A stretch of 39,597 nt of DNA from the NCBI GenBank assembly GCA_017985935.1, contig JAGNWT010000033.1, forward strand, positions 1-39,597, read 5' to 3'. The first letter of the stretch is position 1, and every line of letters begins with the position of its first letter. This document shows positions 7,201 through 14,191 of the stretch, piece by piece. This DNA is from Anaerolineales bacterium. Lineage in GTDB: Bacteria; Chloroflexota; Anaerolineae; Anaerolineales; Villigracilaceae. The notes beneath the pieces were generated by a model, which saw nothing but the letters and a program-made list of their open reading frames with translations, did not search any database and was not told the origin of the DNA. Position numbers and translations under genes: made by a program.

Positions 7201-7950
7201 AATCTTGGCAACCCAAAGAACGGATTGGATGCAGACAATGGCTTCATATATGGAACCCCGCGCCGTGCCAATTCAGTTGGGACTGCTGTCGCCCCTACCC
7301 CCACCCTCACTCGTCCGGGCGGAACTTCACTCGCGGGTCGTCCCATCATCAATGAGTTTCTCGTCCGCCCCGGCTTTGACTGGAATCAAGACGGCAAAGT
7401 GGATGTCTATGACGAGTTCATCGAGATCAAAAACATCGGCAACGCGGATATCAGCATTAGCGGTTGGAAGTTGGAAATTGAATCGGGGCGCGGCTCAGGA
7501 ACATTTGCCCTGCCCGCTCAAACATTGAAGGTTGGGCAACGCCTAATCTTTTACGCCTTGCAATCCAATCTGCTATTAAGCGATGGCGGTGACACCATCC
7601 GCCTCATCAGTTCCAATGGCGAGATATTCGACGCCTACACCTATGGCATCGCCAAGGTTGAAGATGAAACCGTCTGCCGCCTGCCCGATGGCAACGGATC
7701 CTGGTACGAAGATTGCATCCCCACCCCAAACTTCTCCAACTCGCGCGAAGGGACAGTCCCCTCCATGCCGGGCGAAGGATTTGAATCGCCGGTTTGTGAA
7801 CTGCCCGATACCCTGCCTGCGGATTTCCTCTTCGCTGAATGCAGGGGGTACGGTTCCAACATGTGGCGTGCCTTCTATTGGGATGTCCTGGGTTGGCAGG
7901 GTTCCCAATATATTGGGAACACAAGCAGGTGGGAATCGTTTGTTGAGTAA
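4291..7950 (+). CDS. secreted protein with three lamin-tail and five DUF11 domains
   Basis: A 1219-residue exported protein of unknown function, probably displayed at the cell surface. A signal peptide is clear (residues 1-37, hydrophobic FLLFISLMLGLLAG, cleavage near VSAAP). Domains in order: lamin-tail domain 1 (about 45-205, VVISEVAWGGTAAS, DEWVELHN), five DUF11 beta-sandwich repeats from residue 211 to about 820, lamin-tail domain 2 (from about 826, SIIINEIAWSGTASS) and domain 3 (from about 1017, RPIINEFLV). Three of the DUF11 repeats end in an acidic motif of the form DPDSxPxNNS...EDDD, possibly Ca-binding. No sortase or PEP-CTERM anchor is seen. The start lacks a strong ribosome-binding site; the signal peptide supports it. 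A hairpin follows the stop. Confidence 0.88.
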   Translation: MTNWKIFPRFLLFISLMLGLLAGMTSPVTKKQTVSAAPLSASLRDVVISEVAWGGTAASANDEWVELHNTTNSAISLTGWTLISSDTTPSLSLNGTIPANGYYLIECSTDNNTISNMAADFLITGTCSSNFSNSGEVLTLRDNLSNEIDTANSGSSSWYAGSGSPDYFSMERVDFNADNASAWVSNNGITRNGLDASSNPINGTPRNSQIDLSLSLKTKSISGITPPFNVTYTLILTNLGFGTATAIDITDNFPSLAGSGVTYSSHAASSGTYNNGTGVWSVPSLAYGSSATLDITVATTAASLVTYSAQITASGQSDPVTSNNSDTTKIGLPLLNISNLVSNPTPNIGSNVVFTLSVTNPSATISASNVLVDALLPSGLTYVSDNSGGSYNGTTGLWNIGNLAIGGSATISITATVSSNGVKNFVVDVSSIEFANNSATSTVNPFGGLSDLSLIQTLTKSPTAVGQVIFTLTITNSGPYDATNVEVRDLLPSGVTYVSDNGGGFYNRTTGIWSVGTLPTASPTKTLTITARVNPSGTMTNAAEVWKSDQTDSDSTPGNSSTTEDDDASVEIKISDLSVSETVDISGVNAVFTVRVSNAGPDGATGVVVKTMLPDLTSAYTFVSYGSTQGSYTASSGEWNVGSLANGASATLTITTTMSSSLIVNWVEVKSSDQVDPDSVPNNNSRTEDDDSSAPSADLSVTQTASNLNPDINTNVVLTITVTNAGAAGTTNVQVRDMLPIGLTYVSYTSTAGTSYSNSTGIWTVGSLANGQSKVLNITTKVSTYGILTNWAEVWQSDESDPDSNPRNNSTIEDDDASVTITSYRSIIINEIAWSGTASSAEDEWLELYNPSSVAINVTGWTLKSASGSLNITLSGTVNAGGYFLLERGDNTTISDTAADQIYSGTGSGPLSDGGEVLTLRDGSGNFIDTANNEGSTSASNPWPKGLATSNHNSMERVGTSTELDKNWVSNLGNPKNGLDADNGFIYGTPRRANSVGTAVAPTPTLTRPGGTSLAGRPIINEFLVRPGFDWNQDGKVDVYDEFIEIKNIGNADISISGWKLEIESGRGSGTFALPAQTLKVGQRLIFYALQSNLLLSDGGDTIRLISSNGEIFDAYTYGIAKVEDETVCRLPDGNGSWYEDCIPTPNFSNSREGTVPSMPGEGFESPVCELPDTLPADFLFAECRGYGSNMWRAFYWDVLGWQGSQYIGNTSRWESFVE

Positions 7951-7954
7951 AATA

Positions 7955-7989
7955 TAGACCCTAAAGATTTCAAAAGTCTTTAGGGTCTA
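7955..7989 (+). terminator. hairpin after the lamin-tail gene
   Basis: A perfect 13-bp stem (7955-7967 with 7977-7989) and 9-base loop lie between this gene and pyrF. The T-tract after it is weak (ACTTTAT), so termination may be partial, letting some transcription continue into pyrF. Confidence 0.65.
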
Positions 7990-8009
7990 ACTTTATAAAA
8001 GGACAACTC

Positions 8010-8843
8010 ATGGAATCATTTTTTTCCTTCCTCGAAAAACGAGTCGACGACTCCTCCTCCCTCCTTTGTGTCGGGCTTGACCCGCACATTCCCGACCTCA
8101 AGGAACCGACCGCCGCGTCAGCCCTCGACTTCTGCTTGAATCTCATCAAGCAGACAGCCCCCTACGCAGCGGCATTCAAACCCAACGCCGCTTTCTTTGA
8201 AGTCTTTGGCGCCGATGGATGGACCGCCCTCAAACAGGTCATTGATGCCATCAATGAAGAGTCAAACCGCATGGGCTCCCGCATCCCGATCATTCTGGAT
8301 GCGAAACGGGGCGATATTGCATCCACTGCCGATGCCTACGCCCAATCTGCTTTTGATCATCTCGGAGCAGACTGCATCACGCTCAACCCCTATCTTGGCA
8401 GGGACTCTGTCGAGCCGTTCATCAAGAATTCGGAAAAGGGCGTATTTTTACTTTGTAAAACATCCAACGCCGGGTCGATGGATTTGCAGAACCTGTTGAT
8501 ACATTCAACGGATGCAGATGCTCCCATGCCCTTGTTTATTTATGTCGCCAGGCTCGCTCAGCAATGGAACGAAAAAAATAATATCGGTCTGGTCGTCGGC
8601 GCCACTCATCCGCAGATCATGGAAACGATCCGCGCCGCTGTTCCCGATCTGTGGTTTCTTTCTCCAGGCGTTGGCGCTCAAGGCGGCGAGTTGGAACAGG
8701 CGCTAAAAGCCGGCATGCGAAAAGATGGCAAAGGCATCCTGCTTCCGGTTTCGCGCTCCATTGCCCGCGCCGCCGACCCCCGTCGAGCCGCCGCAGAACT
8801 GCGCGATGAGATCATCTACCTCAAAAGACAGCTTCAGAAATAA
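8010..8843 (+). CDS. pyrF: orotidine 5'-phosphate decarboxylase (type 2)
   Basis: Final step of UMP synthesis: decarboxylation of OMP. The 277-residue length fits the longer type 2 family. Visible active-site elements are Asp24 (VGLDPH), Lys57 (AAFKPN), and the catalytic Asp97-Lys99-Asp102 network in LDAKRGDIAST. The phosphate-binding end includes LSPGVGAQGGE and LPVSRSIARA. AAAGGA at 7998-8003 supports the ATG at 8010. It is the first gene of a pyrF-pyrE-pyrD operon, with pyrE starting 24 bp after its stop. Confidence 0.96.
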   Translation: MESFFSFLEKRVDDSSSLLCVGLDPHIPDLKEPTAASALDFCLNLIKQTAPYAAAFKPNAAFFEVFGADGWTALKQVIDAINEESNRMGSRIPIILDAKRGDIASTADAYAQSAFDHLGADCITLNPYLGRDSVEPFIKNSEKGVFLLCKTSNAGSMDLQNLLIHSTDADAPMPLFIYVARLAQQWNEKNNIGLVVGATHPQIMETIRAAVPDLWFLSPGVGAQGGELEQALKAGMRKDGKGILLPVSRSIARAADPRRAAAELRDEIIYLKRQLQK

Positions 8844-8867
8844 ACTACTCAATAAAGGACCAAACAC

Positions 8868-9482
8868 ATGACACAACTTGCCCCTCATCTTTCATCGTTG
8901 GCAGATGCCCTGCTTGAAGCTGGCTGTATCAAGTTCGGCGAGTTCACCCTCAAGTCCGGACTCAAATCTCCCATCTATATTGACCTGCGGCAGATCATCA
9001 CCTATCCCAAATTATTGGAACAGATCGGCGCTTCTTATTTGCCGTTGCTTAAGCAGTTGAGTTTCGACCGTATCGCGGGACTGCCGTATGCGGCTATTCC
9101 GATCGCAACAGCGGTCTCTTTGCAGGGAAACTACCCCATGATCTATCCGCGCAAGGAAGTGAAGACCTACGGCACGAAAGCAGAGATCGAGGGCGAATAT
9201 CATGCCGATGAGACGGTTGTAGTGATTGACGACCTCGCCACCACCGGCGGAAGCAAATTTGAAGCCATAGAAAAATTAACCGCGGTCGGTTTGAAAGTGA
9301 AGGATGTGGTCGTGCTGGTGGATCGTCAATCAGGCGCAAAGGAATCCCTCGCGCAGGCAGGCTACTCCATGTACGCAGTGCTGACCATCACTCAATTGTT
9401 GGAGCATTGGGAAGGCAATGGGAAAGTTCCAAAAGAAAAGATCGAAGAGACAAGAAAGTTCCTGAAAGAATCAGTATCGTGA
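8868..9482 (+). CDS. pyrE: orotate phosphoribosyltransferase
   Basis: Joins orotate to PRPP to make OMP, the step before PyrF. The 204-residue protein carries the PRPP-binding motif VVVIDDLATTGGS (residues 117-129), the N-terminal FTLKSGLKSPIYIDLR segment (26-41) and the Lys-rich flexible loop PRKEVKTYGTKAEIEG (94-109). AAAGGA lies before the ATG. Its stop TGA overlaps a GTG that could begin pyrD, suggesting translational coupling. Confidence 0.96.
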   Translation: MTQLAPHLSSLADALLEAGCIKFGEFTLKSGLKSPIYIDLRQIITYPKLLEQIGASYLPLLKQLSFDRIAGLPYAAIPIATAVSLQGNYPMIYPRKEVKTYGTKAEIEGEYHADETVVVIDDLATTGGSKFEAIEKLTAVGLKVKDVVVLVDRQSGAKESLAQAGYSMYAVLTITQLLEHWEGNGKVPKEKIEETRKFLKESVS

Positions 9483-9490
9483 CCCTCTCG

Positions 9491-10567
9491 ATGTATAAAT
9501 ATCTCCGCCCATATCTCTTTGGTCTCGACCCTGAAGTCGCTCACGCCCGCACGCTTCAGGCTCTGCGCTTTGCAGGTGATTTTTCTGCGGCGAGAAATTT
9601 ACTCTCATTCATTTATCGGGCTCCCTCAAAACCAGTGGAAGTTTTTGGTCTCAAGTTCAAGAACCCGATCGGTCTGGCGGCAGGATATGACAAGGACGGC
9701 ACCGCCGTTCGCGGACTTTCCGCCCTAGGATTCGGTCACGTGGAAATTGGAACGGTCACACCCAACCCGCAGCCTGGGAATCCGTCCCCGAGGGTTTTCC
9801 GCCTTTTGGAAGATGAAGCCGTCATCAATCGCATGGGATTTCCATCACGCGGCACAGAGTTCATGCAAATGAGATTGAACCCGGCGCTCCGTATGAGTTT
9901 TGTGGAACGGATCCTCGGCTACGATCCTCGTCCACGCGGATTTTCCCGTCTGTCTGATTCCATGCTGGGCATCAACCTTGGCAAGAACAAGAATACTCCC
10001 AACGAAGAAGCCGTGCTCGATTATCTGACTCTCCTGCAAAACTTTGCCCCCTATGCCGATTACCTCACCATCAACGTCAGTTCTCCCAACACGGTCGGAC
10101 TTCGTGAATTGCAGGGACGAGCTGCGTTGGAAAGTCTGCTCACTCACTTGCACGATCAGCGCAAACTTGAAGAGAAACGCCACGAGAAGCATATCCCCAT
10201 CCTTGTGAAATTATCGCCAGATATGACAGTCGCTGAATTGGATGATGCCATCGAAGCCATCTTGAACGCAAAGATGGACGGCATCATCGTCACCAACACC
10301 ACCTTGAGCCGCGAAGGATTACGGTCCAGTCTGAAAGGAGAGACAGGCGGCTTGAGCGGCAGCCCGCTGACCGTTAAGAGCGAAGCGGTCCTTCATCAGA
10401 CTTTGAAGCATGTGAACGGCGCAGTCCCGATCGTGAGCGTGGGCGGCATTATGAGTCCAGAAGATGCAAAACGCCGCCTCGATATGGGGGCGGCGCTGGT
10501 GCAGGTCTATACCGGGTTGATCTATCGCGGGCCGGGTCTGGTGAAGGATATCTTAAGACATATATAG
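9491..10567 (+). CDS. pyrD: dihydroorotate dehydrogenase, class 2 (quinone-linked)
   Basis: Oxidises dihydroorotate to orotate with FMN, passing electrons to membrane quinones. The N-terminal MYKYLRPYLFGLDPEVAHA helix is the membrane-associating segment of class 2 enzymes. FMN and substrate elements follow: NPIGLAAGYDKDG (58-70), NRMGFPSRG (113-121), INLGKNKNTP (161-170), the catalytic Ser198 in NVSSPNT, and VSVGGIMS near the end. The ATG at 9491 starts where the family does; a GTG at 9479 overlapping the pyrE stop is a possible alternative start. The segment between NRMGF and LGINLGKNK looks a little longer than usual. The last 15 bp overlap the convergent gene at 10553. Confidence 0.95.
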   Translation: MYKYLRPYLFGLDPEVAHARTLQALRFAGDFSAARNLLSFIYRAPSKPVEVFGLKFKNPIGLAAGYDKDGTAVRGLSALGFGHVEIGTVTPNPQPGNPSPRVFRLLEDEAVINRMGFPSRGTEFMQMRLNPALRMSFVERILGYDPRPRGFSRLSDSMLGINLGKNKNTPNEEAVLDYLTLLQNFAPYADYLTINVSSPNTVGLRELQGRAALESLLTHLHDQRKLEEKRHEKHIPILVKLSPDMTVAELDDAIEAILNAKMDGIIVTNTTLSREGLRSSLKGETGGLSGSPLTVKSEAVLHQTLKHVNGAVPIVSVGGIMSPEDAKRRLDMGAALVQVYTGLIYRGPGLVKDILRHI

Positions 10568-11179
10568 CCCGCCTGAAGACTCCATCCAATCCGCGATCTT
10601 TTCGGTGGCGGCTTCGATGTTGTTGTCGGATACATCCAACACTAGCATGGGCAGAATTGATTCGCTGGCAAGTTTGCGGATCAATTTTTGTTCTTCCACA
10701 AAAAGATTCAGGTCGTTGTATTGCGAAGGATTGCCCGATACCTTGAGTCTTTCGGCGCGGGCGGCTTCAAAGGATTCCGGCGAGCGGGTCAGCAACACAA
10801 GCCGGAAGTTTAGCGGAAGCAAGCGCTCCTCGAGCCAGCGGAAATCATAATCCTTGTTGTAGGTGTTGAGTTGATACATGCGTGTGGAAAGGTGGAAGCG
10901 GTCCACGATCCACGAGTAATAGCGCTGGAGCTCAAAGAGCCTCACCCATGTGGCGTAGGTTTCCATCGCGAGCGATTCCTCCTGCGGCTCAAAATTGATC
11001 AGCCCGCGCCCCCACGGAAAATTGGTGAAAGCGCACCACTCGCCCGAAACAAGCGGCGAATGATACTTGTACTTGCGCGGACCCACCACCCGTGGGTGCT
11101 CGTTAAGCGCAAAAGCAATGTCTGTTTTGAAGGTCAGGCGCGTGCCTTCGAGGATGATCTTGGGGGTTAGTTTGGACAT
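10553..11179 (-). CDS. nucleotide-kinase-like protein with a degenerate P-loop
   Basis: A 208-residue protein I cannot assign to a named family. It reads like a thymidylate/deoxynucleoside kinase: beta-1 KIILEG, then at the Walker A position GTRLTFKT (12-19), where the invariant Gly before Lys is Phe17, and later an aromatic-rich helix with DRFHLSTRMYQ (93-103), similar to the DR motif of those kinases, and RLVLLTRSPESFEAARAER near the lid region. Catalysis may be altered or lost. The ATG at 11179 matches the conserved start; TATAAT lies 7 bases upstream, so the mRNA could be leaderless. It overlaps pyrD tail to tail. Confidence 0.7.
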   Translation of the reverse strand: MSKLTPKIILEGTRLTFKTDIAFALNEHPRVVGPRKYKYHSPLVSGEWCAFTNFPWGRGLINFEPQEESLAMETYATWVRLFELQRYYSWIVDRFHLSTRMYQLNTYNKDYDFRWLEERLLPLNFRLVLLTRSPESFEAARAERLKVSGNPSQYNDLNLFVEEQKLIRKLASESILPMLVLDVSDNNIEAATEKIADWMESSGGLYMS

Positions 11180-11186
11180 GCGCAAA

Positions 11187-11192
11187 TTATAT
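11187..11192 (-). promoter_or_regulatory. -10 element for a possibly leaderless mRNA
   Basis: TATAAT on the minus strand ends 7 bases from the ATG at 11179, and there is no Shine-Dalgarno sequence. Transcription would start at or near the initiator codon. No convincing -35 is visible. Confidence 0.4.
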
Positions 11193-11290
11193 GACAATCT
11201 TGAATTTATTTATGCCAATGAAACTCTAATGAGATTCTGAAATGATTCAACCCCATAGTTGTGGTATATTCCCGAACTACAGGTAACCTT

Positions 11291-11656
11291 ATGGAAGATA
11301 AAATCACAATCATCGAAGGACCGCCCCCCATTTTTGAGCATGTCAATGACGGATGGGCTTTGGGCTTGAACGAGAGCCCCAGTCTCTATGTACCGGCTCT
11401 TACGCGCCTGCGCACCTTTAATGGTCCCGCGCTGGTCGAAAGATGCTACAACGCCTGGCACAATAAATCATCGATCCACCTTCATTATCGCAACGAAACC
11501 GGGCTGGAAGAAAAAGCCCCGATTCTCGCCGCCCGCAATGTGGAAACTCCCGAGGGGCACATGCTTCTCCTTTGGGTCTATCTCGACAGCGAAGGCGTGG
11601 AATATGAAGTGGATGCCGGTGACGACGACCAGGCAGACGATTACCCCGACTCCTAG
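11291..11656 (+). CDS. conserved hypothetical protein, acidic C-terminus
   Basis: A 121-residue soluble protein that I do not recognise. It starts MEDKITIIEGPPPIFEHV, has a central ALVERCYNAWHNKSSIHLHYR stretch and ends in an Asp-rich tail (DAGDDDQADDYPDS). No signal peptide or membrane segment is visible. AGG at 11280-11282 is well placed for the ATG at 11291; a GTG at 11261 would fall before the likely -10 TATATT (11265-11270). A strong bidirectional terminator separates it from the downstream crotonase gene, so it appears to be its own unit. Confidence 0.75.
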   Translation: MEDKITIIEGPPPIFEHVNDGWALGLNESPSLYVPALTRLRTFNGPALVERCYNAWHNKSSIHLHYRNETGLEEKAPILAARNVETPEGHMLLLWVYLDSEGVEYEVDAGDDDQADDYPDS

Positions 11657-11664
11657 AATTTTCT

Positions 11665-11707
11665 AAAAATGACAGTCACCTTCAAGCAGAGGGTGACTGT
11701 CATTTTT
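11665..11707. terminator. bidirectional intrinsic terminator
   Basis: A 16-bp stem, 11665-11680 with 11692-11707, has A5 on the left and T5 on the right around a GACAGTCACC core, with an 11-base loop. It lies 8 bp after the small gene's stop and ends 15 bp before the crotonase ATG. Confidence 0.88.
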
Positions 11708-11722
11708 ATTTGTGAGGATGAA

Positions 11723-12487
11723 ATGAAAACGCTTCTTTCTTCGACCCAGGCTGGCTCTGTGATTCTGACGCTGAATCGACCCGAACGCGCCAACTCCTTT
11801 AACTTTGAGATGATCAACGAATTGCGAAATGCCCTCACTGCAGCAGAAGCAGATCCACAGGTGCGTTGTGTGGTCATCACGGGCGGAGGAAAGGTCTTCA
11901 GCGCCGGTCAGGACATCACCGAAATGAAGCAGGGTGAAAAGATCTCCTACCGTGAGCATTTGGAAAGGACCTATAACCCGTTGATCTTGCAGATCCGCAG
12001 CATGGGCAAGCCGGTCATCGCCGCAGTTAACGGACCGTGCGCGGGCGCAGCTTTTGGCGTGGCGCTGGCTTGTGACCTGCGAATTGCCAGATCCACTGCC
12101 TACTTTGTGGTGGGATTTAGCGGCATTGCGCTTGCGCCTGACTCGGGTGTTTCGCTCTTCCTGCCGAAATATATTGGGCTCGGGCGTGCGCAGGAATACT
12201 TCTATTCCAACAAACCAATCACGGCAAAACAGGCTTTGGAATGGGGCATGGTCAATCAGGTGGGCGGATTCAACTTTGATGCGCTGGTCAGGCAGGTTGC
12301 GGGTGAACTGGCGTCGGGTCCGCGTGAAGCGTTTGCGGCAGGAAAAAAGGCTTTTAATCATGCCATCCTTCCTAACCTGGAGGATTCTCTGCGTTATGAA
12401 GGAATCCTACAAGAGGAAGCCGGAAAAACTGCCGAACACCACGAAGGCGTTTCCGCTTTTTTGGCGAAAAGGAAGCCAAAATTCTAA
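11723..12487 (+). CDS. enoyl-CoA hydratase/isomerase family protein, PaaG-like
   Basis: A crotonase-fold enzyme of 254 residues acting on an acyl-CoA. The oxyanion-hole segments are present: FSAGQDITEM (59-68) and NGPCAGAAFGVALACD (103-118). The two glutamates of classical enoyl-CoA hydratase are not at the expected positions (GAAFG instead of GGGCE; GFSGI instead of QPEI). Instead Asp140 in LAPDSGVS matches the single catalytic Asp of PaaG-type isomerases, so an isomerase role in aromatic (phenylacetyl-CoA) or fatty acyl breakdown is more likely than hydration. The ATG at 11723 follows GAGG; an upstream start at 11669 lies inside the terminator and is rejected. Confidence 0.85.
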   Translation: MKTLLSSTQAGSVILTLNRPERANSFNFEMINELRNALTAAEADPQVRCVVITGGGKVFSAGQDITEMKQGEKISYREHLERTYNPLILQIRSMGKPVIAAVNGPCAGAAFGVALACDLRIARSTAYFVVGFSGIALAPDSGVSLFLPKYIGLGRAQEYFYSNKPITAKQALEWGMVNQVGGFNFDALVRQVAGELASGPREAFAAGKKAFNHAILPNLEDSLRYEGILQEEAGKTAEHHEGVSAFLAKRKPKF

Positions 12488-12494
12488 AACGCTC

Positions 12495-12532
12495 AAAAAT
12501 CATCAACGGTAATCAAAAAGTTGTTGATTTTT
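12495..12532 (+). terminator. terminator of the crotonase gene
   Basis: A 13-bp stem with one mismatch (12495-12507 with 12520-12532), A-rich on the left and ending in five T, lies 8 bp after the stop codon. Confidence 0.75.
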
Positions 12533-12538
12533 GTCATA

Positions 12539-12704
12539 TTGACTTCAACCTGATTCTCGTGTAAAGTTTGGGGGTACTTGCGATTTATTGGATACCAAAA
12601 TACATATGGCTCAATGCTTTGACATAATTTGTGCTTAAAGCGGGCATCCCTGTCTGGGGTGCCCGCTTATATTTTCTACAAACATTTTTTATTAGGAGAA
12701 CAAC
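12539..12704 (+). promoter_or_regulatory. gdhA promoter and structured leader
   Basis: TTGACT (12539-12544), a 17-bp spacer and TAAAGT (12562-12567) give a likely start near 12574 and a leader of about 130 bases. A 13-bp GC-rich hairpin with one G-T pair (12638-12650 with 12656-12668) is followed by ATATTTTCT, which could act as a weak attenuator. AGGAG lies at proper distance before the ATG. No known riboswitch was recognised. Confidence 0.5.
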
Positions 12705-14003
12705 ATGTCAGGACAGATCAATGCGTTTGAAATGGCACAGAAGCAGTTCGATGGTGTTGCCAAACAATTGAAGCTCGATCCCGGTGTGGCCGAAGTTTTA
12801 CGTTGGCCGATGCGCGAATATTCCTTCCGCATTCCCGTGCGTTTGGACGACGGCTCATTGCGCGTCTTCCAGGGCTTCCGCGTTCAACACAACGATGCAC
12901 GCGGTCCCAATAAGGGCGGCATCCGCTTCGCAGCGAACGAGACCATGGACACCGTCCGCGCTCTCGCTACCTGGATGACCTGGAAGTGCGCCGTGGCGGA
13001 CATCCCCCTCGGCGGCGGTAAGGGCGGCATCATTGTCGATCCCTCCACCCTCACTGTGAACGAAAAAGAAGAAATGTGCCGCGGTTGGGTGCGCGCCATG
13101 TGGAAGAATATTGGTCCGCGCAATGACGTGCCCGCTCCGGATATTGGCACCACTCCTCAAATGATGGGCTGGATGATGGACGAATATTCACGCCTCGTCG
13201 GTCAATACACCCCCGGTGTTTTCACCGGCAAACCCCTCGGCGGCGGCGGTTCACTCGGACGCACCGAAGCCACCGGCTACGGTGTGATCTACACTGTGCG
13301 CGAAGCGATGAAGCACCTCAACATTGACGGCAAGAATTCCGTTGCGGCTATTCAAGGCTTCGGCAATGTGTCTCAGTACGCGGCTGTCGGTTTTGTTGAA
13401 ATGCTCGGTGGACAGGTTGCCTGCGTTTCCTGCTGGGATCGCCACGAGAAGAAGTCCTTCACTTACAGCAAGAAAGGTGGCGTTGACCCGCGCTTCCTGC
13501 TCACGATCGTGGATGAATACGGAACGATCGACAAGAAGAAGGCTCAGGATGCCGGTTACACCGTCGAAGACGGCGATGCCTGGATCTCCAAGGAAGCCAA
13601 TGTGTTGATCCCCGCTGCTCTCGAAGGACAGGTCACTGCTGATACCGTTGGCAAGATGTCCAAGAACGTGAAGATCGTTGCTGAAGGCGCCAATGGACCC
13701 TGCACCCCTGAAGCAGACGAATACTTCAAGAAGAACGGCATCTTCAACATCCCCGACTTCCTTTGCAACGCCGGCGGCGTGACCACTTCCTACTTTGAAC
13801 AGGTTCAGAACGACATGAACTTCTACTGGAGCAAGGACGAGGTTTTGGGCAGACTCGATGAGAAGATGACCTCTGCCTTCAACAGCGTTGTTGACCGCAG
13901 CGAGAAGGAAAAGGTCTACATGCGCGATGCGGCTTACATGGTCGCCATTGACCGTGTGGTACAGGCCATGCACCTGCGCGGCTGGTTGACCGGAAATTCG
14001 TAA
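12705..14003 (+). CDS. gdhA: glutamate dehydrogenase
   Basis: Interconverts glutamate and 2-oxoglutarate plus ammonia, linking amino-acid and central metabolism. The 432-residue protein belongs to the hexameric Glu/Leu/Phe/Val dehydrogenase group. Seen directly: GPNKGGIRF (67-75), WKCAVADIPLGGGKGGI with the catalytic Lys106, PAPDIGTT (144-150), and the Rossmann element GFGNVS (218-223); then EGANGPCTPEAD and NAGGVTTSYFEQVQN near the C-terminus. Codon choice is strongly biased toward C-ending codons compared with neighbours, suggesting high expression. Cofactor preference (NAD or NADP) cannot be read safely from sequence alone. It stands alone between its own promoter and terminator. Confidence 0.96.
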   Translation: MSGQINAFEMAQKQFDGVAKQLKLDPGVAEVLRWPMREYSFRIPVRLDDGSLRVFQGFRVQHNDARGPNKGGIRFAANETMDTVRALATWMTWKCAVADIPLGGGKGGIIVDPSTLTVNEKEEMCRGWVRAMWKNIGPRNDVPAPDIGTTPQMMGWMMDEYSRLVGQYTPGVFTGKPLGGGGSLGRTEATGYGVIYTVREAMKHLNIDGKNSVAAIQGFGNVSQYAAVGFVEMLGGQVACVSCWDRHEKKSFTYSKKGGVDPRFLLTIVDEYGTIDKKKAQDAGYTVEDGDAWISKEANVLIPAALEGQVTADTVGKMSKNVKIVAEGANGPCTPEADEYFKKNGIFNIPDFLCNAGGVTTSYFEQVQNDMNFYWSKDEVLGRLDEKMTSAFNSVVDRSEKEKVYMRDAAYMVAIDRVVQAMHLRGWLTGNS

Positions 14004-14029
14004 TTCGATATTCGGTAAATAGATATGAG

Positions 14030-14065
14030 AAAAGAGGACTTGCCCCTGGGTGAGTCCTCTTTTTT
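14030..14065 (+). terminator. gdhA terminator
   Basis: The stem AAAAGAGGACT/AGTCCTCTTTT with a 12-base loop is followed by further T residues, starting 27 bp after the gdhA stop. Confidence 0.85.
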
Positions 14066-14191
14066 GATGTACGCTTCGGAACAACCATGAAGTTGATCCT
14101 CTTCTCTCAAAGAGAATCCAACCCGCGTACATTTTGATACAATCGCCGCATCACTTTTGCTATTCCCTACTCCCTATTCACGAGGTACTTT

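Noticed and set aside
9721..9740. Third CACGTG-containing parS candidate inside pyrD
   Set aside because: Only the central CACGTG matches; about five of sixteen positions differ, and it lies in conserved coding sequence.
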